From the NCBI GenBank assembly GCA_949293905.1, contig CASFFG010000002.1, positions 76,153 to 114,510 on the forward strand: a DNA stretch of 38,358 nucleotides, given 5' to 3'. Position 1 is the first letter of the stretch; each line of letters begins with the position of its first letter. The DNA is from an uncultured Christensenella sp. Lineage in GTDB: Bacteria > Bacillota > Clostridia > Christensenellales > UBA1242. The position numbers were made by a program, and so were the translations under genes. Of the stretch, positions 8,278 to 15,802 are shown piece by piece. The notes beneath the pieces were generated by a model, which ran no database searches, was not told the origin of the DNA, and saw only the letters and a program-made list of their open reading frames with translations.

Positions 8278-8550
8278 TTATCTAACGCTCTGTCTTAAGT
8301 TTACACTCGGTTTAAAGGTTGGCGATTTTCTAGCGTCCACAATATGCATAGATTTGGTCTTAAAATTGTACATAGGTTTAGATTTTATTTCGCTCACCTT
8401 AAATCGTCCAAAATTAGATAATGTAACGCTTTCTCCCTGAACCAAGGCTTGTTTGATTACATCAATTATCGCATCTAGACATAGTTTACAATCTTTTTTA
8501 GTAAGACCAGTTTTTGAATAAACTTCATTTACGAATTCATTTTTGTTCAT
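8278..8550 (-). CDS. HU family DNA-binding protein
   Basis: The 90-residue product shows the full HU/IHF pattern: MNKNEFVNEVYSKTGLTKKD at the N-terminus, the dimer helix, VTLSNFGRFKV, the beta-arm region, then RKSP near residue 74 and a basic end. HU bends and compacts DNA without strong sequence preference. The beta arm (KSKPMYNFKTKSMHIVDARKSP) is unusual in lacking the common RNPxTG; proline is still present in KSP. A strong GGAGGG lies upstream of the ATG. It is separated from spoVB by 84 bases and transcribed in the same direction. Confidence 0.9.
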   Translation of the reverse strand: MNKNEFVNEVYSKTGLTKKDCKLCLDAIIDVIKQALVQGESVTLSNFGRFKVSEIKSKPMYNFKTKSMHIVDARKSPTFKPSVNLRQSVR

Positions 8551-8634
8551 AATTCCCTCCGCTTTGATATTTACCTAAGAAATTAAATTTATTCGCAAAA
8601 ATTTAAACAATTTTATATGATTTTTATCAAATTT

Positions 8635-10149
8635 TTAATTTTTCACCTTGTATTTTAACATTGCTCTATCTTTATCACTAAATATTTTAGTATAAAATAA
8701 GGTTGCAAAATAAACTATACACCCAACGGCAAGTGCTAAAAGCGTATTACTTGGTGAATTATTTATAGCAAGAATTGTAATTAGAGTCAGCGTCATCATT
8801 AAATTTGAGAAAAATAATTTTAGATAAAATTTAAAACTTAGATGTATTTCGATTTCTCGTTTTAACTCCAGTTTGTTTAATATCATAGCCGTCAAATAGC
8901 AGGCAGTATTTGCAACGGCAAGCGAGTATATATTTACACTTATACTAGGCAAAAATATGATCTCAATTATAAATTTCACACATACTGCTAAACTTAAATT
9001 TCGAATGGTTACAAATCTTAATTCTATCGCTTGCAGACAACTTGAATACGCCTGATTAATTGCTAAAAATACTATTCCAAATCCTGAGATTGCGAGAAGT
9101 CTACTCGCCATATTTAAACCTTCTACACCAAGTCCATTGAGCCTATTTGCGTATAATAGTTCAATTAATCTATCTGGAATTAAGACGAATAAAAGTACAA
9201 ACGGCACGGAAAAAATTAAAATTACTTTTATTGCCATGCTTAACTGGTGACTTTTGTTAAAATCGCTAGTCCTAACCGTTATGCTAGGTAATATTACGCT
9301 CGCTATCGCAAATGAAAATATGGTTGGAATATTGACTAAACTAGACACCGCTCCGCTCTCCAATCCGTACATAAAGATTGCCATTTGGTGCGTAAAGTTA
9401 ATAGATAAAAGGTTTACTACTATTAGGCTATCCACAAAAACTGCAATCGGCATAATCATGTTTGTAAACACAATAGGTAAAATGTCCTTAATCAATCCTT
9501 TTGTGGAAATGTCCGTGCTATTATTCACTTCTTGCCTTGCGTGCTTTTTATAATACAATAGGAGAACAACAAGTGAGATTACTTCACTTACTACAATGCT
9601 GACAAATGCCCCAATTATAGCCGGGATTATTCCCATACTTATGAGTGATAAACTTAGAATTAATCCAACAACAAGTTTAATGAACTGCTCAACTATATTT
9701 GAAACGGCACTAGGAGTAAAATTCCCTACACCTTGAAAATATCCACGAAGCACACTCGCAACACTAACAATAATTATACTTGGGGCAAGAATTACATAGC
9801 AAATTGATATATCATCTACATGTTGGATACTAGCCATTCCTTTACTTAGAAGAATCAAAATTAGTGCTAGAACAAGCGAAATAGTTGTAGTGAAAATTAA
9901 GCATTTTTTTAATACGCTTTTTTTACTTGCACTATTCTTAGCAATGACCTTTGAAATAGCCATAGGGATTCCCGCCGTTGCCAGAATTACACATAATGAA
10001 TAAAGTGGGAAAACCAACTGATATATTCCTATGCCCTCTCCACCTAAAATTCGAGTTAGCCCTATTCTATAAATTGCACTAAAAACCTTTGCCAGTACAC
10101 CACCAACAGATAATATAATTGCACCCGAAAGTATGTTATCTTTTCGCAT
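8635..10149 (-). CDS. spoVB: Stage V sporulation protein B / MOP-type lipid flippase
   Basis: From the ATG at 10149 the protein has about 504 residues and some 14 hydrophobic helices. The N-terminus (SGAIILSVGGVLAKVFSAIY followed by RIGLTRILGGEGIGIYQLVFPLY) is typical of SpoVB and related MurJ/Wzx-like exporters of the MOP superfamily. SpoVB is needed for spore cortex synthesis, probably by moving lipid-linked precursors across the forespore membrane. The frame extends 28 codons upstream to 10233, but that part is Phe-rich and unlike the family, so I prefer the internal ATG. No clear Shine-Dalgarno is seen in the extremely AT-rich region upstream. Confidence 0.85.
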   Translation of the reverse strand: MRKDNILSGAIILSVGGVLAKVFSAIYRIGLTRILGGEGIGIYQLVFPLYSLCVILATAGIPMAISKVIAKNSASKKSVLKKCLIFTTTISLVLALILILLSKGMASIQHVDDISICYVILAPSIIIVSVASVLRGYFQGVGNFTPSAVSNIVEQFIKLVVGLILSLSLISMGIIPAIIGAFVSIVVSEVISLVVLLLYYKKHARQEVNNSTDISTKGLIKDILPIVFTNMIMPIAVFVDSLIVVNLLSINFTHQMAIFMYGLESGAVSSLVNIPTIFSFAIASVILPSITVRTSDFNKSHQLSMAIKVILIFSVPFVLLFVLIPDRLIELLYANRLNGLGVEGLNMASRLLAISGFGIVFLAINQAYSSCLQAIELRFVTIRNLSLAVCVKFIIEIIFLPSISVNIYSLAVANTACYLTAMILNKLELKREIEIHLSFKFYLKLFFSNLMMTLTLITILAINNSPSNTLLALAVGCIVYFATLFYTKIFSDKDRAMLKYKVKN

Positions 10150-10319
10150 AAAAATATTTTTAGTAAAAAATAAAAAAATATTGAAAAATTTAAAAAATAA
10201 TGAAAATTCATAAAAATTTTCAAAAAATAACAAAATTTATTAAAATTTAAGCATTTTTATTAATTTTAAGTAAAAAATAATAATTTTTAATTAATTTTTT
10301 ATTTAATATTTAAAATATT

Positions 10320-10348
10320 TTTACATTTCTAAAAAATTTTATTATAAT
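10320..10348 (+). promoter_or_regulatory. SigA-type promoter of the dus gene (leaderless arrangement)
   Basis: TTTACA (10320-10325), 17-base spacer, TATAAT (10343-10348). The ATG at 10355 follows after six bases, with no ribosome site between. Confidence 0.7.
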
Positions 10349-10354
10349 TAAATC

Positions 10355-11278
10355 ATGAATTATAGATTTGATAAATTTATCATTGCACTCGCCCCTATGG
10401 CAGGAGTTACAGATTTTGCATTTCGTAAAATTTGTGCTGACTTTGGTGCAGATATGGTAGTTACTGAAATGATTAGTCTAAAAGCATTTGAGCATAATAG
10501 CAAGTTGACAGAAAAGATGCTTAGAGAAGAGTCCAATGCTATTCGTGTTTGCCAGGTATTTTTTCATGATGAAAATATTGCAAAATTGATTGCTGACGAA
10601 AGATTTTCTCATTTCGATTTCTTAGATTTAAACTGTGGTTGCCCTGCCCCAAAAATTGTAAAAAACAAAGATGGTTCTGCCATGATGCGCGACATTGAAA
10701 ATTCAAAACGAGTAATCTCCGCTCTCGTTAAAAATTCACCCAAACCAGTATCCGTAAAGTTTCGCCTAGGTATAGATGAAAATTTAAATTTCATTGAATT
10801 TGCCAAAATGTGTGAGGAATGTGGTGTATCCTTTATTACGCTCCACGCACGGACTCGTGAACAGGGATATTCTGGTGTTGTCGATAAATCCGCTTATACA
10901 AAACTAGTAGAAAGTGTAAATATACCTGTATTTTGGAGCGGCGATATTGTATCTCCTGAAGATGTAAGTTATGCAAAATCTATTGGTTGTGCTGGAGTTA
11001 TGATTGGGCGCGCAAGTATGGGTAATCCTGAAATTTTCTCACAACTAAAAAATATACCGACTCCATATTCAAAAGTTGACGCAATAAAAAAGCATTTGGA
11101 ACTACTTAAAACTTATTTTAAAAGTGAAAAAACATTGGTAGCATATTTTAAAAAGCACTTGCTATGGTATGTTAAATCTATGACTAACGCAACTAACACA
11201 AAACTTAAAATTATGCAATTTAGTACACTTACCGAAGTTGAAAATTTAATAAAAGAATTAGCGCCTTCTTATCAGTAA
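10355..11278 (+). CDS. tRNA-dihydrouridine synthase (Dus family)
   Basis: The 307-residue protein opens with LAPMAGVTDFAFRKIC, the FMN-binding start of Dus enzymes, and has LNCGCPAPKIV with Asn93, Cys94 and Cys96 around the catalytic cysteine position. ITLHARTREQGYSG and GVMIGRASMGNPEIF complete the TIM-barrel motifs. Dus enzymes reduce uridines in tRNA D-loops using FMN and NADPH. The pattern is nearest to DusB-type proteins. There is no Shine-Dalgarno; the promoter's -10 box ends six bases before the ATG. It stands just upstream of the split tRNA-Arg gene. Confidence 0.92.
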   Translation: MNYRFDKFIIALAPMAGVTDFAFRKICADFGADMVVTEMISLKAFEHNSKLTEKMLREESNAIRVCQVFFHDENIAKLIADERFSHFDFLDLNCGCPAPKIVKNKDGSAMMRDIENSKRVISALVKNSPKPVSVKFRLGIDENLNFIEFAKMCEECGVSFITLHARTREQGYSGVVDKSAYTKLVESVNIPVFWSGDIVSPEDVSYAKSIGCAGVMIGRASMGNPEIFSQLKNIPTPYSKVDAIKKHLELLKTYFKSEKTLVAYFKKHLLWYVKSMTNATNTKLKIMQFSTLTEVENLIKELAPSYQ

Positions 11279-11445
11279 TATTCAGTTCAAACAAAAATCT
11301 CGAAATTGCGAATGTTGTATTTTTAAAATTAATTAATTTGTAAAATTGTCAAACCTTATATTAATTGACTATTTTACAAATGTACAATAAAAGAACAATT
11401 TAGGTAAATTGCTAAAAGTTGTTTTGCAATCAAATAATTAAACTC

Positions 11446-11474
11446 TTGCAATTTACTTTTTTTTGTGCTATACT
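11446..11474 (+). promoter_or_regulatory. Promoter of the disrupted host tRNA-Arg gene
   Basis: TTGCAA (11446-11451), 17-base spacer and TATACT (11469-11474) with an extended TGC before it. It lies 20 bases before the tRNA 5' half. After integration it points into the element, towards the element's own tRNA-Arg. Confidence 0.7.
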
Positions 11475-11494
11475 CATTAAGATTTTTTATAAAT

Positions 11495-11532
11495 GTTCCC
11501 ATAGTAAAGTGGATATTACAAGCCCCTCCTAA
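11495..11532 (+). pseudogene. 5' half of host tRNA-Arg(CCU), cut at the anticodon loop (left attachment site)
   Basis: The sequence gives a 7-base acceptor strand (GTTCCCA), a D arm (GTAA/TTAC), the 5' anticodon stem AGCCC (11521-11525) and the loop CTCCTAA (11526-11532). What follows (TATTATGG) cannot pair with the stem, so the gene ends here. Its partner is at 15803-15846: joining them restores all four stems (GTTCCCA/TGGGAAC, AGCCC/GGGCT). This is the host side of the left element junction. Confidence 0.85.
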
Positions 11533-11560
11533 TATTATGGTCTTTACCTTGTATTATCCT

Positions 11561-11590
11561 TGAAAACTCATTATTTTATAGGAGTTTTCA
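11561..11590 (+). other. Hairpin between the cut tRNA half and the element's tRNA
   Basis: TGAAAACTC (11561-11569) pairs perfectly with GAGTTTTCA (11582-11590) around a 12-base loop. No T-run follows on either strand, so it is not a standard terminator. It may be a processing or stability element in the transcript that starts at the host tRNA promoter. Confidence 0.5.
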
Positions 11591-11666
11591 TCTTGCTAAG
11601 TATCAAACAATCTTTAAATCTTCATACAAATTTTCATATTTATTAGTAATTTCATTAGTAAATCAT

Positions 11667-11741
11667 GTTCCCTTAGTTAAATGGAGATAACAAAATCCTC
11701 CTAAGATTTAGTTGCAGGTTCGATTCCTGCAGGGGACACCA
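11667..11741 (+). tRNA. tRNA-Arg (anticodon CCU), carried by the element
   Basis: A complete 75-base cloverleaf with encoded CCA: acceptor GTTCCCT/AGGGGAC (one G-T pair), D stem GTTA/TAAC, anticodon stem AAATC/GATTT around CTCCTAA, a 4-base variable loop, T stem GCAGG/CCTGC with loop TTCGATT. It shares the anticodon loop with the disrupted host gene but differs in most stems, so it is a separate lineage and not a copy. It decodes AGG and presumably replaces the tRNA lost by integration. No clear promoter of its own is seen; the host tRNA promoter lies 193 bases upstream in the same direction. Confidence 0.93.
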
Positions 11742-11767
11742 TTTATATTTTATTTTTAGGGATAAAA

Positions 11768-12490
11768 ATGCCAGGTTATATTATTTTTATTATTATTTCA
11801 TTAATTGTTATTGTTCTTGCATGTATAATTCATGCCCTTTATTCTGAGCCAATTGATTTTCATGATTGGCTTACCGAAGAGCATGGTATACCATTAATAT
11901 TTGGACTTTTATCCTTAGCAGTTGTAATATATCTATTTATTTTTGTTTCATGGAAAATAATGTTGATAATTGTATCAAGCTTGATTGTGGTAGGTATAAT
12001 TGCTTTAACAATATACTTTATTATTAAAAAGAATTCTAAAGAATATAAATATATTCATTCAAAACTATTTAATGAGTTAAATTTTTTAAATAAAAGAATA
12101 TATGATGTGTCATTTAAAAGGTATAGAGATGGTTATTATGCAGATTCTGTTGAAGTGGCCATCAAGGAAATAATTACAAGAGTAAAAAAGTTGGTTAAGA
12201 AATATAAAAACAAGGATTTAAAAGAACTGGATGCTTTTGAAGTAATTTTTAATGACAACTTAAATGAAACGGTCTTAATAGCTGGTAATGATTTAGTCTC
12301 AAAAAGTGGAATTAGCGAACAAGAAGGATATAGATATATGCTAAAAGGGTTGTGGAAATCACTAAGGAATCCCGATGCTCATGAAAACAAATCTATGACG
12401 AAAGAACAAGCTGTAGAAAGACTTTATTTTGCAAGTTTAATCATGAGAAAAATAGATGAATGTGTTAAAAAAGCTAATTTAACCGAATAG
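11768..12490 (+). CDS. Membrane-anchored protein with Ymh/TIGR02391-like (HEPN-like) domain
   Basis: This 240-residue protein begins with three hydrophobic helices (about residues 4-24, 43-62 and 64-88). The cytoplasmic C-terminal part from about residue 95 resembles the Ymh/TIGR02391 domain: KRYRDGYYADSVEVAIKEI, then a helical stretch, then KGLWKSLRNPDAHENKSMT and a final helix with an Arg-x-Ile-Asp. Within it Arg200-Asn-Pro-Asp-Ala-His205 fits the RX4H signature of HEPN ribonucleases. Proteins with this domain often sit in defence and restriction loci, so it is a plausible anti-phage effector or exclusion protein; that is inference. It starts 26 bases after the element's tRNA-Arg with AGGG as ribosome site and ends 3 bases from the convergent integrase gene. 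Confidence 0.65.
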   Translation: MPGYIIFIIISLIVIVLACIIHALYSEPIDFHDWLTEEHGIPLIFGLLSLAVVIYLFIFVSWKIMLIIVSSLIVVGIIALTIYFIIKKNSKEYKYIHSKLFNELNFLNKRIYDVSFKRYRDGYYADSVEVAIKEIITRVKKLVKKYKNKDLKELDAFEVIFNDNLNETVLIAGNDLVSKSGISEQEGYRYMLKGLWKSLRNPDAHENKSMTKEQAVERLYFASLIMRKIDECVKKANLTE

Positions 12491-12493
12491 ATA

Positions 12494-13855
12494 TTAACAA
12501 AATGCAGTGTTTATCATTTTAGCACAAATATTCTTATCTTCTGGTAAAAAGTGTGCATAAGTATCTAATGTCACAGTTGTACTACTATGTCCAGCCCATT
12601 TAGATACTATTTGCGGGGCTATCTGTTTTCGCAGTAATGTAGTTATGCATGTATGTCTTAGTGAATGTGGGGTCACTTTTCTAATACCATTTTTTATTAA
12701 TATGTCAGTTAACCAAATAGTATAAGTTCCCGTATATGTAGGAAGACCATTCCACCTGCAAATTATTCTATCTCTATCTATCCACGCACTGCCCAATTTT
12801 TCTTTTTCTATATCATATTCCTTTTTATATTCTACTAACATATCATAAATATGGTCGGGAATATCTAGTTTTCTTTTTGAATTCTTTGTTTTTGGAGATT
12901 TTGTGCATTCTCCATATTTTGGTAAAAAGTTAGTACTCCGCTGTATAAACATGGTGTGATTTTCAAAATCTATATCTTTCCATTCTAGTCCACTAAGTTC
13001 ACCAACTCGCAAGCCCATATATAACAAAATACTTATGGATAATTGGCGCTTTTTATTCTCTTCATTAAGCAAAGCAGTATGCAATTTTTTTGTTTCTTCT
13101 TCCGTCAATATGTCCTTTTCATTGGTTTCGCCTTTAATTAATCCGCGAATAAATATCGATGAAGCATAATTTTTAGTTATATATTCGTGTTTTAAAGCAA
13201 AATTAAATATTGCACTCAATGTTCTTTTAAATTTCAATTTACTTTCGTAAGCATAAGGATGACTTGTTATAATCTTCTCAAAATACTCTTTGAAATCTAA
13301 TTTTAGATATTTACAAATAGACAAAGCAGTCTTTAATTCTATTATTTTTTCTTTTCTAACAAACTGAAATGTTGTTTTAGTAAAATTGCAATTCTTGCAA
13401 ATATCTAATATCTTCATATTTTTAATAACATCATCAAGTGGTTTAATCAATTTTGCTCTAGCTCTTTCAATTTTCTTTTCGTTTAAATAAAAACAAAAGT
13501 TTTCTACATCTCGAAGAGTTATTGATTTCATCAATTTATTACCAAAATGTTCCCTTAAAAGAATTAACTGTTCTTTGCTTCGTAAATAGTGACTTAGTGA
13601 ATTTGACGATTTACATTGTATTAGCCACTGGTCTGCACATTCATTAAATGTAATGTTTTCATTAGTTAAATTAATTTTGTTTATTACCTTAAGATTAAGT
13701 TCACTAGTAATTTGCTCCAATGTTCTTTTGCATTCATTTTCCTTCATATTTTCAGGTCTTTTCCATGTTGTGCTATAAAATTTATTGTTATACTTTATTT
13801 GTACAGTATATGATTTTCTTCCGTTTTTTAATTTATGCTCGATTATCGTAGCCAT
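12494..13855 (-). CDS. int: Tyrosine recombinase (integrase) of the element
   Basis: The 453-residue integrase has an N-terminal arm-binding domain (SYTVQIKYNNKFYSTTWKRP), a core-binding domain and a C-terminal catalytic domain. The catalytic residues are visible: Arg in GLRVGEL near 282, His397 and Arg400 in HSLRHT, His423 in AGHSS and Tyr433 in DTYAHF. Between about residues 145 and 195, the core-binding domain holds an extra segment (KILDICKNCNFTKTTFQFVR ... TALSICKYLKLDFKEYFEKI) that reads like a Cro/C1-type helix-turn-helix, making it longer than the usual 370-400 residues. It should catalyse recombination between the CTCCTAA sites. AAGGAGA precedes the ATG, and the excisionase gene lies 13 bases upstream. 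Confidence 0.93.
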   Translation of the reverse strand: MATIIEHKLKNGRKSYTVQIKYNNKFYSTTWKRPENMKENECKRTLEQITSELNLKVINKINLTNENITFNECADQWLIQCKSSNSLSHYLRSKEQLILLREHFGNKLMKSITLRDVENFCFYLNEKKIERARAKLIKPLDDVIKNMKILDICKNCNFTKTTFQFVRKEKIIELKTALSICKYLKLDFKEYFEKIITSHPYAYESKLKFKRTLSAIFNFALKHEYITKNYASSIFIRGLIKGETNEKDILTEEETKKLHTALLNEENKKRQLSISILLYMGLRVGELSGLEWKDIDFENHTMFIQRSTNFLPKYGECTKSPKTKNSKRKLDIPDHIYDMLVEYKKEYDIEKEKLGSAWIDRDRIICRWNGLPTYTGTYTIWLTDILIKNGIRKVTPHSLRHTCITTLLRKQIAPQIVSKWAGHSSTTVTLDTYAHFLPEDKNICAKMINTAFC

Positions 13856-13868
13856 TTCTTTTCTCCTT

Positions 13869-14057
13869 TTAATGTGTTGGGTTTTTCAAATAAGCAATTA
13901 ATGAATCATAATCAACTAAATACTTATTTCCTGTTTTCATGTAAAGAACTTTATTTGTTTCACATAGTTTTCTAATGTAAAATTTTGTGATTGCAGTTTG
14001 ATTATCATCTTGATAAATCATATCAAAGCATTTGTTAATTGTTCTATATTGAAACAT
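13869..14057 (-). CDS. xis: Excisionase-like small DNA-binding protein
   Basis: At 62 residues it fits Tn916-type Xis and related MerR/helix-turn-helix excisionases: a helix pair (FYIRKLCETNKVLYMKTGNK) followed by YLVDYDSLIAYL, the usual wing and last helix. Such proteins bind and bend the attachment sites to favour excision. It sits directly upstream of int on the same strand, the standard order, with a very strong AAAGGAGGT ribosome site. Confidence 0.8.
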   Translation of the reverse strand: MFQYRTINKCFDMIYQDDNQTAITKFYIRKLCETNKVLYMKTGNKYLVDYDSLIAYLKNPTH

Positions 14058-14185
14058 AATACCTCCTTTTAATTTATATAAAATTTTATAAAATCATCTT
14101 TGGTTAATATTTGCGCCATTTTTTGTGGCTTACTATAAAATATAAAGTTTTATCGCAAAACATAAAGTAAAATATTAAAATTTTT
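14058..14185. other. AT-rich leader of xis-int, possible recombinase arm sites
   Basis: No gene. The minus strand holds a GCCA/TGGC hairpin (14113-14127) and repeated ATAAAG-like words (14137-14169). A promoter for xis-int is expected here but only weak matches are seen. Confidence 0.3.
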
Positions 14186-14224
14186 AAAAAAAAATGAGAC
14201 CGACAGAATGTCAGTCCCATTTTT
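14186..14224 (-). terminator. Terminator of the small Gly-rich protein gene
   Basis: On the minus strand a long stem (ATGGGACTGACA with TGTCGGTCTCAT, two G-T pairs) around TTC is followed by a run of nine T. It lies about 110 bases after the stop at 14337. Confidence 0.8.
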
Positions 14225-14336
14225 CATTAATATTAAATTATTTGTTTTTTTGTGTTTAAGCATCGTTTCTCCATTGTCTAATATATAATATCAACATACC
14301 CACTTTATGTACAAATTTAAATACTAACTACTATTG

Positions 14337-14609
14337 TTATTTATCTAAAAACATTAGTAGATTTTTATATTCTAAACTTCCATTTTTAACTGTCTTAGTA
14401 GTTTTGCGTCCACTAGCATATTCAATTAAGAAAGTTGTGGTATTTTTATTCTTTGCACTCGCAACTCCAATAATCGCACCTAAACCACCAAATATGCTAC
14501 CAACAATCCCACGAGCCACGCTACTTGAAACTGATTTTCTACTATCTGTTGAGACTATAGTGGTGCGAACAATCCTTGAATCATCTGCTAATTTGCTCCA
14601 AAAGCCCAT
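14337..14609 (-). CDS. Small Gly-rich protein of the element, unknown function
   Basis: The 90-residue product has a short polar head (GFWSKLADDSRIVRTT), a Gly/Ala zipper-like segment in the middle (GIVGSIFGGLGAIIGVASAK), and a basic Lys/Thr-rich end. The middle could insert in a membrane or pack as a glycine zipper. I do not recognise the family. It has an AAAGGGTG ribosome site and its own terminator, so it is a separate transcription unit inside the element. A role in immunity to re-entry of the element, or as an antitoxin-like cargo gene, is possible but unsupported. Confidence 0.6.
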   Translation of the reverse strand: MGFWSKLADDSRIVRTTIVSTDSRKSVSSSVARGIVGSIFGGLGAIIGVASAKNKNTTTFLIEYASGRKTTKTVKNGSLEYKNLLMFLDK

Positions 14610-14735
14610 AATTACACCCTTTTACATATCTATAATATGCTATATATAAATTATACATATTATTAATATTTAAATCAAGTATTTTGCTATAAATACTATG
14701 TATTTTTTTGTTTTACATAGTTTAAGATAGTATAT

Positions 14736-15065
14736 ATGTTATATGATAGAGAGTTTATAAAGGCTAGGATAGCAAAAATTAGAAATAGCAGAAACATTTC
14801 AGCACGAAGTTTAAGTCTTAATTTGGGCATGAGCAGTGAATATGTGAATCAAGTTGAAAATGGCAGACTTAACCCTTCACTTGAGTTTTTGCTAAATTTT
14901 TGTGATTATTTTAATATAACAATAGGTGAATTTTTTGATGAAGATAATTCATTTCCTATAGAATACAAAGAACTTATCAATCAACTAAATAAATTAACGA
15001 AACAAGAACTAAATCAAATCATTGAGCTTGTTAATCTTTTAAATTCATACAAAAATAAAACTTAG
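14736..15065 (+). CDS. XRE-family transcriptional regulator
   Basis: The 109-residue protein carries a Cro/C1 helix-turn-helix in residues 8-65 (IAKIRNSRNISARSLSLNLG, then SSEYVNQVENGRLNPSLEFL and FCDYFNITIGEFF). The short C-terminal tail is helical and Leu/Asn-rich, probably for dimerisation. It is the only element gene besides the first on the plus strand and points away from the Gly-rich protein gene, with a 126-base divergent region between them that likely contains its operator. A repressor controlling xis-int is the natural guess. No clear Shine-Dalgarno is seen before the ATG. Confidence 0.85.
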   Translation: MLYDREFIKARIAKIRNSRNISARSLSLNLGMSSEYVNQVENGRLNPSLEFLLNFCDYFNITIGEFFDEDNSFPIEYKELINQLNKLTKQELNQIIELVNLLNSYKNKT

Positions 15066-15203
15066 TATTTTCTTATTATTGTTTGAAATGTTTAATATAA
15101 TTTATTATATTACTATGTAAACTAAATCTATAATAAGTAGTATATTTTTTATACCTATATCTTAAAGACTAATAACAAATAATAATAAAATATTTCCACA
15201 AAC

Positions 15204-15629
15204 TCAAAATTCTATTATTTCATCTTTTATTTCTTCTAAAGTTTTTACATTTATATTATATAATTTTATGTGAGTATATGCATCGTAATCAGCCTTTATA
15301 TATCTCCATGAAAGCAGGTTCATTTCTTTTAATAATTGTGTAGATGTTTCTATCATGCGCTGTTTAATGTTATATTTTTCCCATCTCTCTTGGGACATGT
15401 AAAATTCTTTGGTCGTACATTGATTTATGTTCATTAAATAAAACTCATTACATAAGACGGCAAATACTTGGCTTGCATTCCGTGCCTTAGTTATATTATT
15501 TTTATCTTTAGGATGTTTTAATTTTAAATATTGATAGATATAATCTTGTAAACAAATAGGATTAATAACGAAACCATTAACTTCTGCTAATTCTTCCAAT
15601 ATTTCTCGTATCTTTTTATATTTTTTCAT
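15204..15629 (-). CDS. Unknown 141-residue protein of the element
   Basis: The product is helical, mixed-charge and without membrane segments. Its last third (RMIETSTQLLKEMNLLSWRY then an IKLYNINV strand) resembles a winged-helix in pattern, so it may bind DNA, for example as a replication or regulatory protein, but no family is recognised. It has a strong AGGAGA ribosome site and lies between the XRE gene and the right attachment site, 173 bases inside the element. Its base composition is as AT-rich as the rest of the element. Confidence 0.6.
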   Translation of the reverse strand: MKKYKKIREILEELAEVNGFVINPICLQDYIYQYLKLKHPKDKNNITKARNASQVFAVLCNEFYLMNINQCTTKEFYMSQERWEKYNIKQRMIETSTQLLKEMNLLSWRYIKADYDAYTHIKLYNINVKTLEEIKDEIIEF

Positions 15630-15802
15630 AATTTCTCCTTTTATAAATCTTCATATTTCATTCATACTGATTTTGGAAAATTTATTAAAAGATTCAAAAG
15701 ATAGTAAACTTAACATAAAAAAATTTAAGTATTATCAGTAAAATACTTAACAAAACGCAAGATAATAAGCAGAAGAAAACTTAATAAAATTAGAAAATAA
15801 TT

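Noticed and set aside
10150..10233. Longer SpoVB frame
   Set aside because: The extra 28 residues are Phe-rich, encoded by very AT-rich intergenic-type DNA, and precede the normal SpoVB start.
11526..11703. A second, 171-base nested element between the cores at 11526 and 11697
   Set aside because: The third CTCCTAA lies in the anticodon loop of a complete, self-consistent tRNA. No gene or integrase lies between the cores, so a replacement tRNA is simpler; a nested event cannot be wholly excluded.
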